Origin: Cherax quadricarinatus
Lineage: Eukaryota; Arthropoda; Malacostraca; Decapoda; Parastacidae
NCBI RefSeq assembly: GCF_038502225.1
Contig: NC_091372.1
Coordinates: forward strand, 3,063,617-3,127,616
Direction: 5' to 3'
DNA: 64,000 bases
Shown here: piece by piece, positions 32,003 through 43,037 of the stretch
Position numbering within the stretch: the first letter of the stretch is position 1
Layout of the letters: each line of letters begins with the position of its first letter
Notes under the pieces: generated by a model
Database searches by the model: none
The model's input: the letters and a program-made list of their open reading frames with translations, nothing else
Told to the model about the DNA's origin: nothing
Program-made: the position numbers and the translations under genes

Positions 32003-33067
32003 CCCTTTGAGGGTCGACAGGCCCTCTCCGAGACTCGTTCTCAGGGTCAGCCAAATTTAAAAAAAAAATATATTTTTCTTTTATGAAAAAATAGAGAATC
32101 TTTCCTGATCATAATGACACCAAAAGTTGGAAATTTGATGGAAAACTTACGGAATCATGCTCTCGCGAAGTTAGCAGTCTCGGCTTGTTTACGCATTGGC
32201 GATTTTGCCCACTTTGAGCCCCATTTTTGGCCAATTCCACTGTACTAGTCGAAAAAAAACATGAATATTTCGCTAGAACTCCATTTTTTCTAACGAATGA
32301 GTGCAAAAAACCACCCATTTATCAATTTCAACTATCTGGTACAGTGGTAGGAATTCAGCAATTTTGCCAATTTCACACAAATTTCAAAAGATGCCAATTT
32401 CCGAATAGGGTCCAGAATAAACAAGAAAGACATTCCTGGCACTAAAATGACATTTCCTCTGTTCATTAGTCACGTCTCAAGGCCCCTCTTACATTCTTTT
32501 GCTTTCCACTTTGAAATTTTATTCTCACAAAAAATAGAAGATTTACTGTTATGCAGTTTACTGCATTAGTGTAAAAAATGGTATAAATAATATTGACGCA
32601 CTTGCGAAAGAATATTAGACTCACCAGTTGACGTGTATTGGACGCTTGGCATGATTTGTTTACTTTTGAAATTTGGTAAAAATCGAACATTTCTGCTACT
32701 TTGAGCTCAATTTCATGGTATCTTTCATTGTAAAACCAGTCAAAATCATCTCAATTTCTGTAATATGTCTTCCATTCTATAAAATGAGACCAAGAAAACT
32801 AGAATACAACAATAAATACCATACGAAAATACAGTGCAATGTCGCTGTTTTATTCCAAAACAACGGTCAAATTTTTTTTTTCTCATTATGCACTGTGCTG
32901 CAGGATTTTTTTTATACTGTGCACACTGCCCACATAGACCTATTCTTTCATATGTAGGCCTACCAGCTTTCTCCCACTAGATTTGAGGGCGCTAGAATTT
33001 AGGCGTACTAGTACGCTAAAAACCCTGGGTCGTAAGCCGTACTAGTACGTCCGAAACCCTCAAAGGG
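32003..33067. mobile_element. piggyBac-like non-autonomous element, intact length (1,065 bp)
   Basis: TTAG|CCCTTTGAGGGTCGAC at the left, CCGAAACCCTCAAAGGG|TTAA at the right. The subterminal palindrome GTACTAGTACG occurs twice near the right end. The interior is AT-rich and non-coding. It is a useful reference for the split copy at 2253-7074, which has the same GTACTAG motif. Confidence 0.8.
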
Positions 33068-33204
33068 TTAATATCATAATTTTATAATAATTATTTTATA
33101 ATAAGTGATAATGATTAATGCATATTCTTAAAAAGAATAAAATGTAATGCGATGAGATATTGGCAGAGACAAAATAGCTTCATTTGTTTCTTTGTATTTT
33201 ACAG

Positions 33205-33395
33205 CAGTATACAGAGTTCATTCTGGTTCACACCAAAACTTGCCGTGTGCACTACAAAGATGCCAACGACCAGCGAGTATCAGACGAGTATGATGTTACC
33301 TTGCTGGTCTCTCACAACACCAATGCTGAGGACCGCTCCGATGAGCGTCCAAACGTCTTGCATCTCAATTACTACGTCATCTTGACCAGCACTCG
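33205..33395 (+). CDS. SZT2: SZT2-like gene, exon 9 of window
   Basis: 191-bp exon, acceptor TGTATTTTACAG, donor ACTCG|GTGAGA, phase 0 to 2. It encodes 63 residues: QYTEFILVHTKTCRVHYKDA, then EYDVTLLVSHNTNAEDRSDE and RPNVLHLNYYVILTST. The alternating hydrophobic pattern (EFILVHTK; DVTLLVSHN; LNYYVILTS) indicates beta strands joined by a charged loop. Overall identity with SZT2 is inferred from the chain of exons. Confidence 0.85.
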
Positions 33396-33639
33396 GTGAG
33401 AAACACGTCTCATATCTACCAGAGACCTGATTTTGTTTGCTAAAATATGTTGCAAGTCTCCTTGTGTATTTGTTTTAACATAAAATTAATCTTTAATGCA
33501 TTATTTACTCTAAATTAGACTCTCTTATAAAGATATACAGTTGCTGCTTTGAGAATTCAAGTTCATGAATTGAATGTCATGTAATTTAAAAAAAATGTAC
33601 CTATGACCTTACTAGACTATATTATATTTTATATATTAT

Positions 33640-34264
33640 CACACTGGCCGATTCCCACCAAGGCAGGGTGGCCCAAAAAAGAAAAACTTTCACCATCATT
33701 CACTCCATCACTGTCTTGCCAGAAGGGTGCTTTACACTACAGTTTTTAAACTGCAACATTAACACCCCTCCTTCAGAGTGCAGGCACTGTACTTCCCATC
33801 TCCAGGACTCAAGTCCGGCCTGCCGGTTTCCCTGAACCCCTTCATAAATGTTACTTTGCTCACACTCCAACAGCACGTCAAGTATTAAAAACCATTTGTC
33901 TCCATTCACTCCTATCAAACACGCTCACGCATGCCTGCGGGAAGTCCAAGCCCCTCGCACACAAAACCTCCTTTACCCCCTCCCTCCAACCTTTCCTAGG
34001 CCGACCTCTACCCCGCCTTCCTTCCACTACAGACTGATACACTCTTGAAGTCATTCTGTTTCGCTCCATTCTCTCTACATGTCCGAACCACCTCAACAAC
34101 CCTTCCTCAGCCCTCTGGACAACAGTTTTGGTAATCCCGCACCTCTTCCTAATTTCCAAACTACGAATTCTCTGCATTATATTCACACCACACATTGCCC
34201 TCAGACATGACATCTCCACTGCCTCCAGCCTTTTCCTTGTTGAAACATTCACCACCCATGTCAC
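33640..34264 (-). mobile_element. RTE LINE 3' fragment, 5' truncated
   Basis: Carries the RTE C-terminus on the minus strand (SCLRAMCGVNIMQRIRSLEI; EEGLLRWFGHVERM; GRGRPRKGWREGVKEVL). The 3' UTR and terminal ACTGGCCGATTCCCACCAAG follow. It is nearly identical to the first ~620 bp of the copy at 34784, but truncated at 34264. Confidence 0.88.
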
Positions 34265-34382
34265 TATTATTGTATCTTATTGCTGGCAGCAATTCACCAT
34301 ATTCCTTATGCATTTACCTTTTGCAATCAGTGCAGTACACATTACAAGGTCTGTCCTTTCTCCACTTCTTCGTCTCTTCAAT

Positions 34383-34520
34383 GGGGTGCCTTGATGCTGA
34401 GGAGCTCTTGATCCAAGGAATTGTAGCTACCTTTGCCTTGGATTAAACCTGAATGCCTTCCATTCCTCAGATGTATCATAACTGGATTTAACACTTCCCC
34501 ATGACTATAATAATTAACTT
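34383..34520 (+). repeat. Short interspersed repeat (GGGTTTAG family)
   Basis: GGTGCCTTGATGCTGAGGAG to AACACTTCCCCATGACTATA. Same family as 14340. Confidence 0.6.
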
Positions 34521-34529
34521 TGACCTTTA

Positions 34530-34760
34530 ATAATAATAATAAGAAGAAAATCTTTATTTCTACAAATACATGTACAAGGTATACAGGCCTAGCTCACATC
34601 AATGACATACTACTATATAGAAAGTCCCTTGTTATGCAGAGCATTTTGGGCAATTTTGTCCCCAGGATATGACCCACATTGGTCGACTAACAGTCAGGCA
34701 CCCATTTTACTGCTAGGTGAACATGGGCAGCAGGTGTCTTTAGGAAGCACATCCTAATAA
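34530..34760 (-). mobile_element. tRNA-SINE 3' body and tail, head missing
   Basis: On the minus strand it runs from the SINE body (CACCTGCTGCCCATGTTCAC, GGGTGCCTGACTGTTAGTCG) to a tail TATACCTTGTACATGTATTT...AATAATAATA. The body matches 44345-44576; the tail matches 42121-42205. The tRNA head is absent. Confidence 0.65.
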
Positions 34761-35593
34761 TAATATAATAATATTTATTATTTATTAACACACTGGCCGA
34801 TTCCCACCAAGGCAGGGTGGCCCAAAAAAGAAAAACTTTCACCATCATTCACTCTATCACTGTCTTGAAAGAAGGGTGTTTTACACTACAGTTTTTAAAC
34901 TGCAACATTAACACCCCTCCTTCAGAGTGCAGGCACTGTACTTCCCATCTCCAGGACTCAAGTCCGGCCTGCCGGTTTCCCTGAACCCCTTCATAAATGT
35001 TACTTTGCTCACACTCCAACAGCACGTCAAGTATTAAAAACCATTTGTCTCTATTCACTCCTATTAAACATGCTCACGCATGCCCGCTGGAAGCCCAAGC
35101 CCCTCGCACACAAAACCTCCTTTATCCCCTCCCTCCAACCTTTCCTAGGCCGACCCCTACACCGCCTTCCTTCCGCTACAGACTGATACACTCTTGAAGT
35201 CATTCTGTTTCGCTCCATTCTCTCTACATGTCCGAACCACCTCAACAACCCTTCCTCATCCCTCTGGACAACAGTTTTGGCAATCCCGCACCTCCTCCTA
35301 ATTTCCAAACTACGAATTCTCTGCATTATATTCACACCACACATTGCCCTCAAACATGACATCTCCACTGCCTCCAGCCTTCTCCTCGCTGCAACATTCA
35401 TCACCCATGCTTCACACTCATATAAGAGCATTGGTAAAACTATACTCTCATACATTCCCCTCTTTGCCTCCAAGGACAAAGTTCTTTGTCTCCACAGACT
35501 CCTAAGTGCACCACTCACCCTTTTCCCCTCATCAATTCTATGATTCACCTCATCTTTCATAGATCCATCCGCTGACACGTCCACTCCCAAATA

Positions 35594-36805
35594 CAGTGGA
35601 CCCCCGCATACCGTCGGCATCACATAATGTTTAATCCGCATACCGCTCGCTTTTATCGCAAAAAATTTGCCTCGCATACCGCTCAAAAACCCGCTCACCG
35701 CTGTTCGTCCGAGAAGCGTTCAATGTGCGCCCTTAGCCAGCCTCACATGTGCCGCCGGTGGCATTGTTTACCAGCCAGCCTCCGCGGTAACATCCAAGCA
35801 TACAATCGGAACATTTCGTATTATTACAGTGTTTTTGGTGATTTTATCTGCAAAATAAGTGACCATGGGCCCCAAGAAAGCTTCTAGTGCCAACCCTACA
35901 GCAATAAGGGTGAGAATTACTATAGAGATGAAGAAAAAGATCATTGATAAGTATGAAAGTGGAGTGCGTGTCTCCGAGCTGGCCAGGTTGTATAATAAAC
36001 CCCAATCAACCATCGCTACTATTGGTGGTACAGCTGCTGCTGCTGCTGTACCACCGTCAGCTGCTGCTGTAGTACTGTCTGCTGCTGCTGTAGCATCGTC
36101 TGCTGCTGCTGTAGCACTGTCAGCTGCTGCTGCTGCTGCTGTAGCACCGTTGTTGGTGTGGCTTATTGAGAATACCAAGAAACAATTAACCCCAGAGGAT
36201 TTGCCACCCAGGATAACCCAAAAAAGTCAGTGTCATCGAAGACTGCCTAACTTATTTCCATTGGGGTCCTTAATCTTGTCTCCCAGGATGCAACCCACAC
36301 CAGTCGACTAACACCCAGGTGAACAGGGAAAATGCCTGGAACTAGTGCTCATATTGGTGAATTTAAAGCCAGCAAAGGTTGGTTTGAGAGATTTAAGAAT
36401 CGTAGTGGCATACACAGTGTGATAAGGCCTGTTCTGGAAGAAAATGCCAAACAGGACCTACAGTACTCAGGAGGAAAAGGCACTCCCAGGACACAGTGTC
36501 TCATCAGTCATTGCTGCATCTTCAATAAAGGTAAGTGTCATTTATTCTTCATTTAGTAGAGTAGTACATGCACAATATATATTGTGCATGTACTACTCTA
36601 CTATTGTGCATGTATCCTTCTCTGTGTGTGTAGGAAAATGTATATTTCATGTGGTAAAAAATTTTTTTTCATACTTTTGGGTGTCTTGCACGGATTAATT
36701 TGATTTCCATTATTTCTTATGGGGAAAATTCATTCGCATACCGATCATTTCACATAACAATGAGCCCTCTTGCACGGATTAAAGTCGCTATGCGGGGGTC
36801 CACTG
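35594..36805 (+). mobile_element. Tigger derivative, 1.2 kb, non-autonomous
   Basis: TA|CAGTGGACCCCCGCATACCG and TATGCGGGGGTCCACTG|TA. The pre-insertion LINE site (compare 55200-55215) has a single TA, which proves the target duplication. Inside are the transposase N-terminus, an Ala-coding triplet repeat (about 36030-36150), a SINE tail (36185-36325), the GWFERFKNRSGIHSV fragment, and a perfect palindrome (AGTACATGCACAATATAT and its mirror, 36556-36596). Confidence 0.88.
35859..36180 (+). pseudogene. Tigger transposase N-terminus with polyalanine run
   Basis: Begins MTMGPKKASSANP, followed by the first helix-turn-helix (EMKKKIIDKYESGVRVSELA, YNKPQSTIATI). It then runs into about 40 residues rich in Ala with Val/Ser/Pro (SAAAVVLSAAAVASSAAA), coded by GCTGCTGCTGTA-type repeats, before the SINE sequence. 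The catalytic domain is missing. Whether the Ala run arose after insertion or is shared by other copies cannot be told here. Confidence 0.75.
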
Positions 36806-37215
36806 TATCTGAATACATTCACCTCCTCCATACTCTCTCCCTCCAATCTGATATCCAATCTTTCATCACCTAATCTTTTTGTTATCCTCATAACCTTACT
36901 CTTTCCTATATTCACTTTTAATTTTCTTCTTTTACATACCCTACCAAATTCATCCACCAACCTCTGCAACTTCTCTTCAGAATCTCCCAAGAGCACAGTG
37001 TCATCAGCAAAGAGCAACTGTGACAACTCCCACTTTATGTGTGATTTTTTATCTTTTAACTCCATGCCTCTTGCCAAGACCCTCGCATTTACTTCTCTTA
37101 CAACCCCATCTATAAATATATTAAACAACCACGGTGACATCACACATCCTTGTCTAAGGCCTACTTTTACTGGGAAATAATCTCCCCCTTTCCTTCATAC
37201 TCTAACTTGAGCCTC

Positions 37216-37345
37216 ACTTCTTCTTCTTTCAACACACCGGCCGTATCCCACCAAGGCGGGGTGGTACAAAAGGAAAAACGAAAGCCTCTCCTTTTACATT
37301 TAGTAATATATACAGTAAAAGGGGTTACTAGCCCTTGAGCCTCAC
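37216..37345 (-). mobile_element. RTE-derived short element, truncated
   Basis: CTTCTTCTTTCAACACACCG through GGCGGGGTGGTACAAAAGG to GGGGTTACTAGCCC. Inserted in the broken RTE copy; about 130 bp only. The repeated GAGCCTCACT on both sides (37210s and 37338s) is the probable target duplication. Confidence 0.8.
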
Positions 37346-37654
37346 TATCCTCGTAAAAACTCGTCACTGCTTTCAGTAACCTACCTCCTATACCATACAC
37401 CTGCAACATCTGCCACATTGCCCCCCTATCCACCCTGTCATATGCCTTTTCCAAATCCATAAATGCCACAAAAACTTCTTTAGCCTTATCTAAATACTGC
37501 TCACTTATATGTTTCACTGTAAACACCTGGTCCACACACCCCCTATCTTTCCTAAAGCCTCCTTGTTCATCTGCTATCCTATTCTCCGTCTTACTCTTAA
37601 TTCTTTCAATAATAACTCTACCATGCACTTTACCAGGTATACTTAATTTTTTTT

Positions 37655-38126
37655 TTTTTTTTTTTCTTTCAACAAACCGGCCGTATCCCACCAAGGCAGG
37701 GTGTCCCAAAAGGAAAAATGAAAGTTTCTCCTTTTACATTTAGTAATTTATACAGGAGAAGGGGTTACTAGCCCCTTGCTCCCGGCATTTTAGCCACCTC
37801 TTACAACACGCATGGCTTACGGAGGAAGAATTCTGTTCCACTTCCCCATGGAGATAAGAGGAAATAAAAAAGAACAAGAACTAGAAAGAAAATAGCAGAA
37901 AACCCAGAGGGTGTGTATATATATGCTTGTACATGTATGTATAGTGTGACCTAAGTGTAAGTAGAAGTAGCAAGATGTACCTGAAATCTTGCATGTTTAT
38001 GAGACAGAAAAAAGACACCAGCAATCCTACCATCGTGTAAAACAATTACAGGCTTTCATTTTACAATCACTTGGCAGGACGGTAGTACCTCCCTGGGCAG
38101 TTGTTGTCGACCAACCTACTACCTAC
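37655..38126 (-). mobile_element. RTE-derived short element, full length
   Basis: Begins in a T-run with CTTTCAACAAACCGGCCGTA and ends CCAACCTACTACCTAC. It is inserted in the RT-coding part of the broken RTE. It is close to the consensus, so fairly young. Confidence 0.85.
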
Positions 38127-38666
38127 AACTCAACAGACTTCTCCCCCTATAATTTTTGCACTCTCTTTTGTCCCCTTTGCCTTTAAACAAAGGAACTATG
38201 CATGCTCTCTGCCAATCCCTAGGTGCCTTACCCTCTTCCATACATTTATTAAATAATAGCACCAACCACTCCAAAACCATATCCCCACTTGCTTTTAACA
38301 TATCTATCTTTATCCCATCAATCCTAGCTGCTTTACCCCCTTTCATTTTACCTACTGCCTACTCCCCCACACTCACAACTGGCTCTTCCTCACTCCTACA
38401 AGATGTTATTCCTCCTTGCCCTATACACAAAATCACAGCTTCCCTATCTTCATCAACATTTAACAATTCCTCAAAATATTCCCTCTATCTTCCCAATACC
38501 TCTAACTCTCCATTTAATAACTCTCCTCTCCCATTTTTAACTGTTCTCTAGGCTTCCTTAACTTGTTAATCTCACTCCAAAACTTTTTCTTATTTTCAAC
38601 AAAATTTGTTGATAACATCTCACCCACTCTCTCATTTGCTCTCTTTTTACATTGCTTCACCACTCT

Positions 38667-38783
38667 CTTAACAAGTAGCCGGCAATGAAACTATCACTTT
38701 CGGGGAGGGGGAAAAAAAGGCGGGAATAGCGGGAGCTTGACTTACCCTACCTTAACAAGTAGCCGGCAATGAAACTATTGTTA
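38667..38783. repeat. 84-bp period direct duplication
   Basis: CTTAACAAGTAGCCGGCAAT begins at 38667 and again at 38751; the two share about 30 bp. Between them is a GC-rich GGGGAGGGGGAAAAAAAGGC block unlike the surrounding LINE. It replaces part of the RTE linker region. Confidence 0.75.
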
Positions 38784-39494
38784 CTATATACTCCCTCGCT
38801 ACTCCTATCTATTAAACTTTTTCCTCACAGACCCCATTGCCTATGCTCTCATTAGCCCATCTATCCTCCAATAGCTGTTTATATCTTACCCTAACTGCCT
38901 CCTCTTTTAGTTTATAAACCTTCACCTCTCTCTTCCCTGATGCACCTATTCTCCTTGTATCCCACCTACCTTTTACTCTCATTGTAGCTACAACTAAAAA
39001 GTGATCTGATATATCTGTGGCCCCTCTATAAACATGTACATCCTGAAGTCTACTCAACAGTCTTTTATCTACCAATACATAATCCAACAAACTACTGTCA
39101 CTTTGCCCTACATCATGTCTTGTATACTTATTTATCCTCTTTTTCTTAAAATATGTATTACCTATAACTAAACCCCTTTCTATACAAAGTTAAATCAAAG
39201 GGCTTCCATTATCATTTACACCTGGCACCCCAAACTTACCTACCACACCCTCTCTAAAAGTTTCTCCTACTTTAGCATTCAGGTCCCCTACCACAATTAC
39301 TCTCTCACTTGGTTCAAAGGTTCCTATACATTCACTTAACATCTCCCAAAATCTCTCTCTCTCCTCTACATTCCTCTCTTCTCCAGGTGCATACAAGCTT
39401 ATTATGACCCACTTTTCGCATCCCACCTTTACTTTAATCCACATAATCCTTGAATTGCGCATTCATTTTCTCTTTTCTCCTTCCATAACTGATC

Positions 39495-41856
39495 CTTCAA
39501 CATTATTCAAATTCAAATTCAAAGTTTATTCTCTGTAAGGATTACAATGCTGAGTTTACAGAATTTGGTTATTGTGTGGTTTACATGTAGTAAAATAATA
39601 ATTACAGAGTGTACCACTAGAACACCTAGCATGGCTAGGCATTTCGGGCAGACTTAAATTAAATCTTAAGTTTAAAATATTACAAAATTATGAGGTAAGT
39701 TGGTATTATGGCTAAGTGGCTAAATACTAGTTTGTGAGTTTAGCAATGTGAATGCTTTTGTTTTGGCACTATACATAGTTTCAGTATTGGAGTATCACAG
39801 GCCAACTTATGACTAGTTAAGATTCATTATTTTGAGATTGAGATTGATATTTCTGTTTATGGTCAAATGGGTGAATGAGTGTAAGTGTGAACCACCAGGT
39901 GGTATTCGTATAATTAGTTGACAGGGTGTATCAGGGAGATAAGATGTTTTCTGATCGTAGTTTTGAAGTTGATGAATGTGTCTGCAGTTTTAGAATTTTC
40001 AGTTAGGGTGTTCCAGATTTTAGGGCCTTTGACATACATTGAATTTTTGTAAAGGTTTAGTCGGACACGGGGAATGTCATAGAGATGTTTGTGTATGGTG
40101 TTGTGCCTGTGGGTTCTGTCACAACTATCAAGAAAGCATTTTAGGTCAAGGTTAATATTGGAATTTAAGGTCCTGTAGATGTAGATTGCACGGTAGTAAG
40201 TGTGGATGTACTGAACGGGGAGTAAGTTTAGATCTTTGAAGAGTGGGGGGGTGTGTTGCCAGGGATGGGATTTAGTGATTATTCTTACTGCGGCTTTTTG
40301 TTGGGTTATTATTGGCTTTAGGTGTGTTGCTGCAGTTGAACCCCAAGCACAGATAGCATAGGTGAGGTATGGATATATAAGTGAATGGTATAGGGTGAGA
40401 AGGGCAGTTTGCGGCATGTAGTATTGTATCTTGGAGAGGATCCCAACCGTTTTGGATACTTTTTTGGTTATGTGTTGGATATGGGTTCTGAAATTCAGGT
40501 TGTTGTCGAGGTATTGGCCTAGGAATTTGCCCTCATTATGCCTGGTAATTAGAGTGTTGTCGATCTTAATGTTAATTTGCGCATCTCCTGCTCTGCTACC
40601 AAACATAATGTAGTAGGTTTTGTCAGCGTTAAGCATAAGTTTATTGGCTGTCATCCAAGTCGATATTTTGATCAGCTCCTCATTAACAATGGTGTTGAGG
40701 GTGGCAAGATTAGGGTGAGAGATGACATAAGTCGTGTCGTCAGCAAAGAGAATGGGGTTCAGGTGTTGAGATATGTTTGGAAGATCATTGATGTATATGA
40801 GGAAGAGCAGGGGACTAAGGACACTTCCCTGTGGAACTCCAGTATTAAGTGGCTGTGTTGTTGATGCTGTGTCTTTATTGGTGGCATACTGATACCTATT
40901 AGTAAAGTAAGATTTGAAATATGCAAGCGCATGGCGTCTTATACCATAATGGTCAAGTTTGTGGAGTAGGATGCCGTGGTCTACTGTGTCAAAAGCTTTT
41001 CTTAGGTCAATAAAAATTCCTAGTGGATATTCCTTATTTTCCAATGCTGTGTAAAGCAGATCTAGCATTTTTATGATTGCATCGTTAGTGCTTTTATTTT
41101 TCCTGAATCCAAATTGGCAGGGGTTGAGTATGTTTTGTGCCGTTATAAATGAATATAGTCTCCTGTGCACGAGTTTCTCAAAGATTTTGGATAGCAATGG
41201 TAAGTTTGATATTGGCCTATAGTTGTTTAAATCTGTAGAGTCACCACCTTTATGTATTGGTGTAACCCTTGCAATCTTGAGAAGTTTTGGGAAGGTGCTA
41301 GTTTCTAGTGACTTGTTAAAAAGTAATGAGATAGTATGTGAGAGGACATGGGCCGCTCTCTTGTACAATAATGGTGGGACATGAGACAGATTCCCTGAGT
41401 TATTTTTAAGTGACTTTATAATCTCGGTGACTTCCGTGGGCTCAGTTGGAGCAAGATAGAAGGAATTTGGGAAATTCCCATCTAGGTAGTCCCCGGCATG
41501 GGCATTGGTTCGTGGGATTTTATTGGCGAGATTAGAACCTATGGTTGAGAAGAAGTCAATTATCTTGTTAGCTGTGTCAGTGGGTTGCAGTGGTGTTTCA
41601 TTAGGTTTAGTTAGGACAATATTCTTGGTTTTTTTCCATTTGTGGGTCCCTAGAATCTGAGAGAGTGTTTTCCAGGTCTTTTTTATATCTCCTCTTGTGT
41701 CAGTGAATCTACTGGAGTAGTATAGTTGTTTGGCTTTCTTTATTACTTTGGTGAGGACTGATGAATAGTGTTTAAGAATATCTTTGTGTATTAAGCCCTG
41801 TCTATATTGCTTTTCATATTGGTGTTTCTTATCAATGGATTTCAGAATGGTGCTGG
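39495..41856 (-). mobile_element. Jockey/CR1-superfamily LINE, 5' truncated
   Basis: Inserted in the RTE endonuclease gene. The 3' end is at 39495 (TTATTCAAATTCAAATTCAA), followed by a 3' UTR to 39913 and an intact RT (39914-41368). Part of the upstream linker extends to 41856, where the RTE sequence resumes (ATTGCTACCCCTTCCTTAGC). The target duplication is only about 5 bp (TTATT) or absent. It is closely related to the LINE at 2845-6690. Confidence 0.88.
39914..41368 (-). CDS. LINE reverse transcriptase ORF fragment, 484 residues open
   Basis: Uninterrupted frame with a full set of RT motifs in order: ARVTPIHKGGDSTDLNNYRP, SKIFEKLVHRRLYSF, FGFRKNKSTNDAIIKML, motif A IFIDLRKAFDTVDHGILL, YGIRRHALAYFKSYFTNRYQ, motif B GVPQGSVLSPLLFLIYINDL, motif C LFADDTTYV with the Asp pair, then GKFLGQYLDNNLNF and the thumb and C-terminal region. 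The enzyme would act at the chromosomal nick. The endonuclease is missing (5' truncation), so this copy cannot move alone even though the RT reads through. The Met at the start is arbitrary. Confidence 0.87.
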   Translation of the reverse strand: MYKRAAHVLSHTISLLFNKSLETSTFPKLLKIARVTPIHKGGDSTDLNNYRPISNLPLLSKIFEKLVHRRLYSFITAQNILNPCQFGFRKNKSTNDAIIKMLDLLYTALENKEYPLGIFIDLRKAFDTVDHGILLHKLDHYGIRRHALAYFKSYFTNRYQYATNKDTASTTQPLNTGVPQGSVLSPLLFLIYINDLPNISQHLNPILFADDTTYVISHPNLATLNTIVNEELIKISTWMTANKLMLNADKTYYIMFGSRAGDAQINIKIDNTLITRHNEGKFLGQYLDNNLNFRTHIQHITKKVSKTVGILSKIQYYMPQTALLTLYHSLIYPYLTYAICAWGSTAATHLKPIITQQKAAVRIITKSHPWQHTPPLFKDLNLLPVQYIHTYYRAIYIYRTLNSNINLDLKCFLDSCDRTHRHNTIHKHLYDIPRVRLNLYKNSMYVKGPKIWNTLTENSKTADTFINFKTTIRKHLISLIHPVN

Positions 41857-42120
41857 TTTATTGCTACCCCTTCCTTAGCTCTAACTCTCTCAGATACTCC
41901 AGATTTAATCCCATTTATTTCCCCCCACCAAAACTCCCCTACCCCCTTCAGCTTTGTTTCGCTTAGGGCCAGGACATCCAACTTCTTTTCATTCATAACA
42001 TCAGCAATCATCTGTTTCTTGTCATCCGCACTACATCCACGCACATTCAAGCATCCCAGTTTTATAAAGTTTTTCTTCTTCTCTTTTTTAGTAAATGTTT
42101 ACAGGAGAAGGGGTTACTAG

Positions 42121-42205
42121 CCCATATAATAATAATATCTTTATTTACTACAAGTACATGTACAAGGTATACAGGCCTAGCTGACATCAGTGGCATACTA
42201 CTGTT
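42121..42205 (-). repeat. SINE/LINE tail fragment
   Basis: ATAATAATATCTTTATTTAC to TACAGGCCTAGCTGACATCA. It is the same tail as at 34530-34640. Confidence 0.6.
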
Positions 42206-42277
42206 ACGCCTGGTCACCTTCCACATTACTTTGTGCCGAAATATCACTTAATATCATATTGCGAACTTCCTTATTAA

Positions 42278-42489
42278 CCCTTAAACGGTCCAAAGAGATT
42301 GACGTTCAAATTCGTCTTGCTACAAAAGTAGATCTACTTTTTTTTGCATATTTTCAAATATAACAAAAAAAATTTAGATAAAAGTTTTTTTACACATTTT
42401 CAAATGTAAAACAAAAAAGAAGATCTACATTTTTTTACATACTTTCAGATGTTGAAAAAACGTATATATACGTTTGGACCGTTTAAGGG
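42278..42489. mobile_element. piggyBac-like MITE, 212 bp, strongly palindromic
   Basis: TTAA|CCCTTAAACGGTCC and GGACCGTTTAAGGG|TTAA. The interior has repeated AAAAGTAGATCTACTTTT-like palindromes and long A/T runs. Same family as 56811-57024 in opposite orientation. Confidence 0.88.
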
Positions 42490-42493
42490 TTAA

Positions 42494-43033
42494 TAGCTAA
42501 AATAAGGGGGTCCAACTACATAATATTATCTGGGGCCATAGTATCTTACTAAACAAAATCATGTTCAATTAATATGTATTGTAACTTGACTTAACGTCAT
42601 AGGTTAGGAGTAACAGTGCAGGTATTGTAAAGTGCTTGAGTAACAACCAGTCTCTGGTTCAACCCCAAGCTACCTCTGAGAATGACATGTGACCTGCCTC
42701 ATGTCAGGTCATGCCTCCTCACAGCAAGCAGTAGCAGCTGGTCTTCAGCCCAAGGTGCATCTCTTTGAGATACTTTGTTGTGACAGAACCCTATTCCTTT
42801 GAGAATACGATAGATGGTGCTCGAAGGGGACAAACGTGTCTCTTACATCCCGTGTTAAATTATCTTGATTATTCACAGGCGATTTGGAGAACCCTGTGAA
42901 GTTACCTTAGGTAACTTTGCAAGAATGAATGGTGGTGATACCTTAAGGTCATGTAAATAGTTCTGTATGTATATTCTTGCACTCGTAAGATACGAGAGAT
43001 ATGCAAATGACTTATAATTGATGTATTTCTAAC
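42494..43033. other. Intronic stretch, nothing recognised
   Basis: Moderately GC sequence with no frame, no splice-consistent exon and no clear repeat beyond short similarities. Confidence 0.4.
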
Positions 43034-43037
43034 TTAA

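Larger units (their letters stand above)
34784..42125 (-). mobile_element. RTE LINE on minus strand, broken by four nested insertions
   Basis: RTE pieces in order: 3' UTR and C-terminus 34784-35593, RT 36806-37215 and 37346-37654, RT/linker 38127-38670, endonuclease 38790-39494, endonuclease start and 5' UTR 41857-42125. Recognisable parts include QLLFADDTVLLGDSEEKLQR, MDLEKAYDRVDRGAMWQMLQ, ADEQGGFRKDRGCVDQVFTV, VVGDLNAKVGETF and MNVRGCSADDKKQMIADVMN. Insertions are a Tigger derivative, two RTE-derived short elements and a Jockey-type LINE, besides a local duplication at 38667. The gene is dead. Confidence 0.9.
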
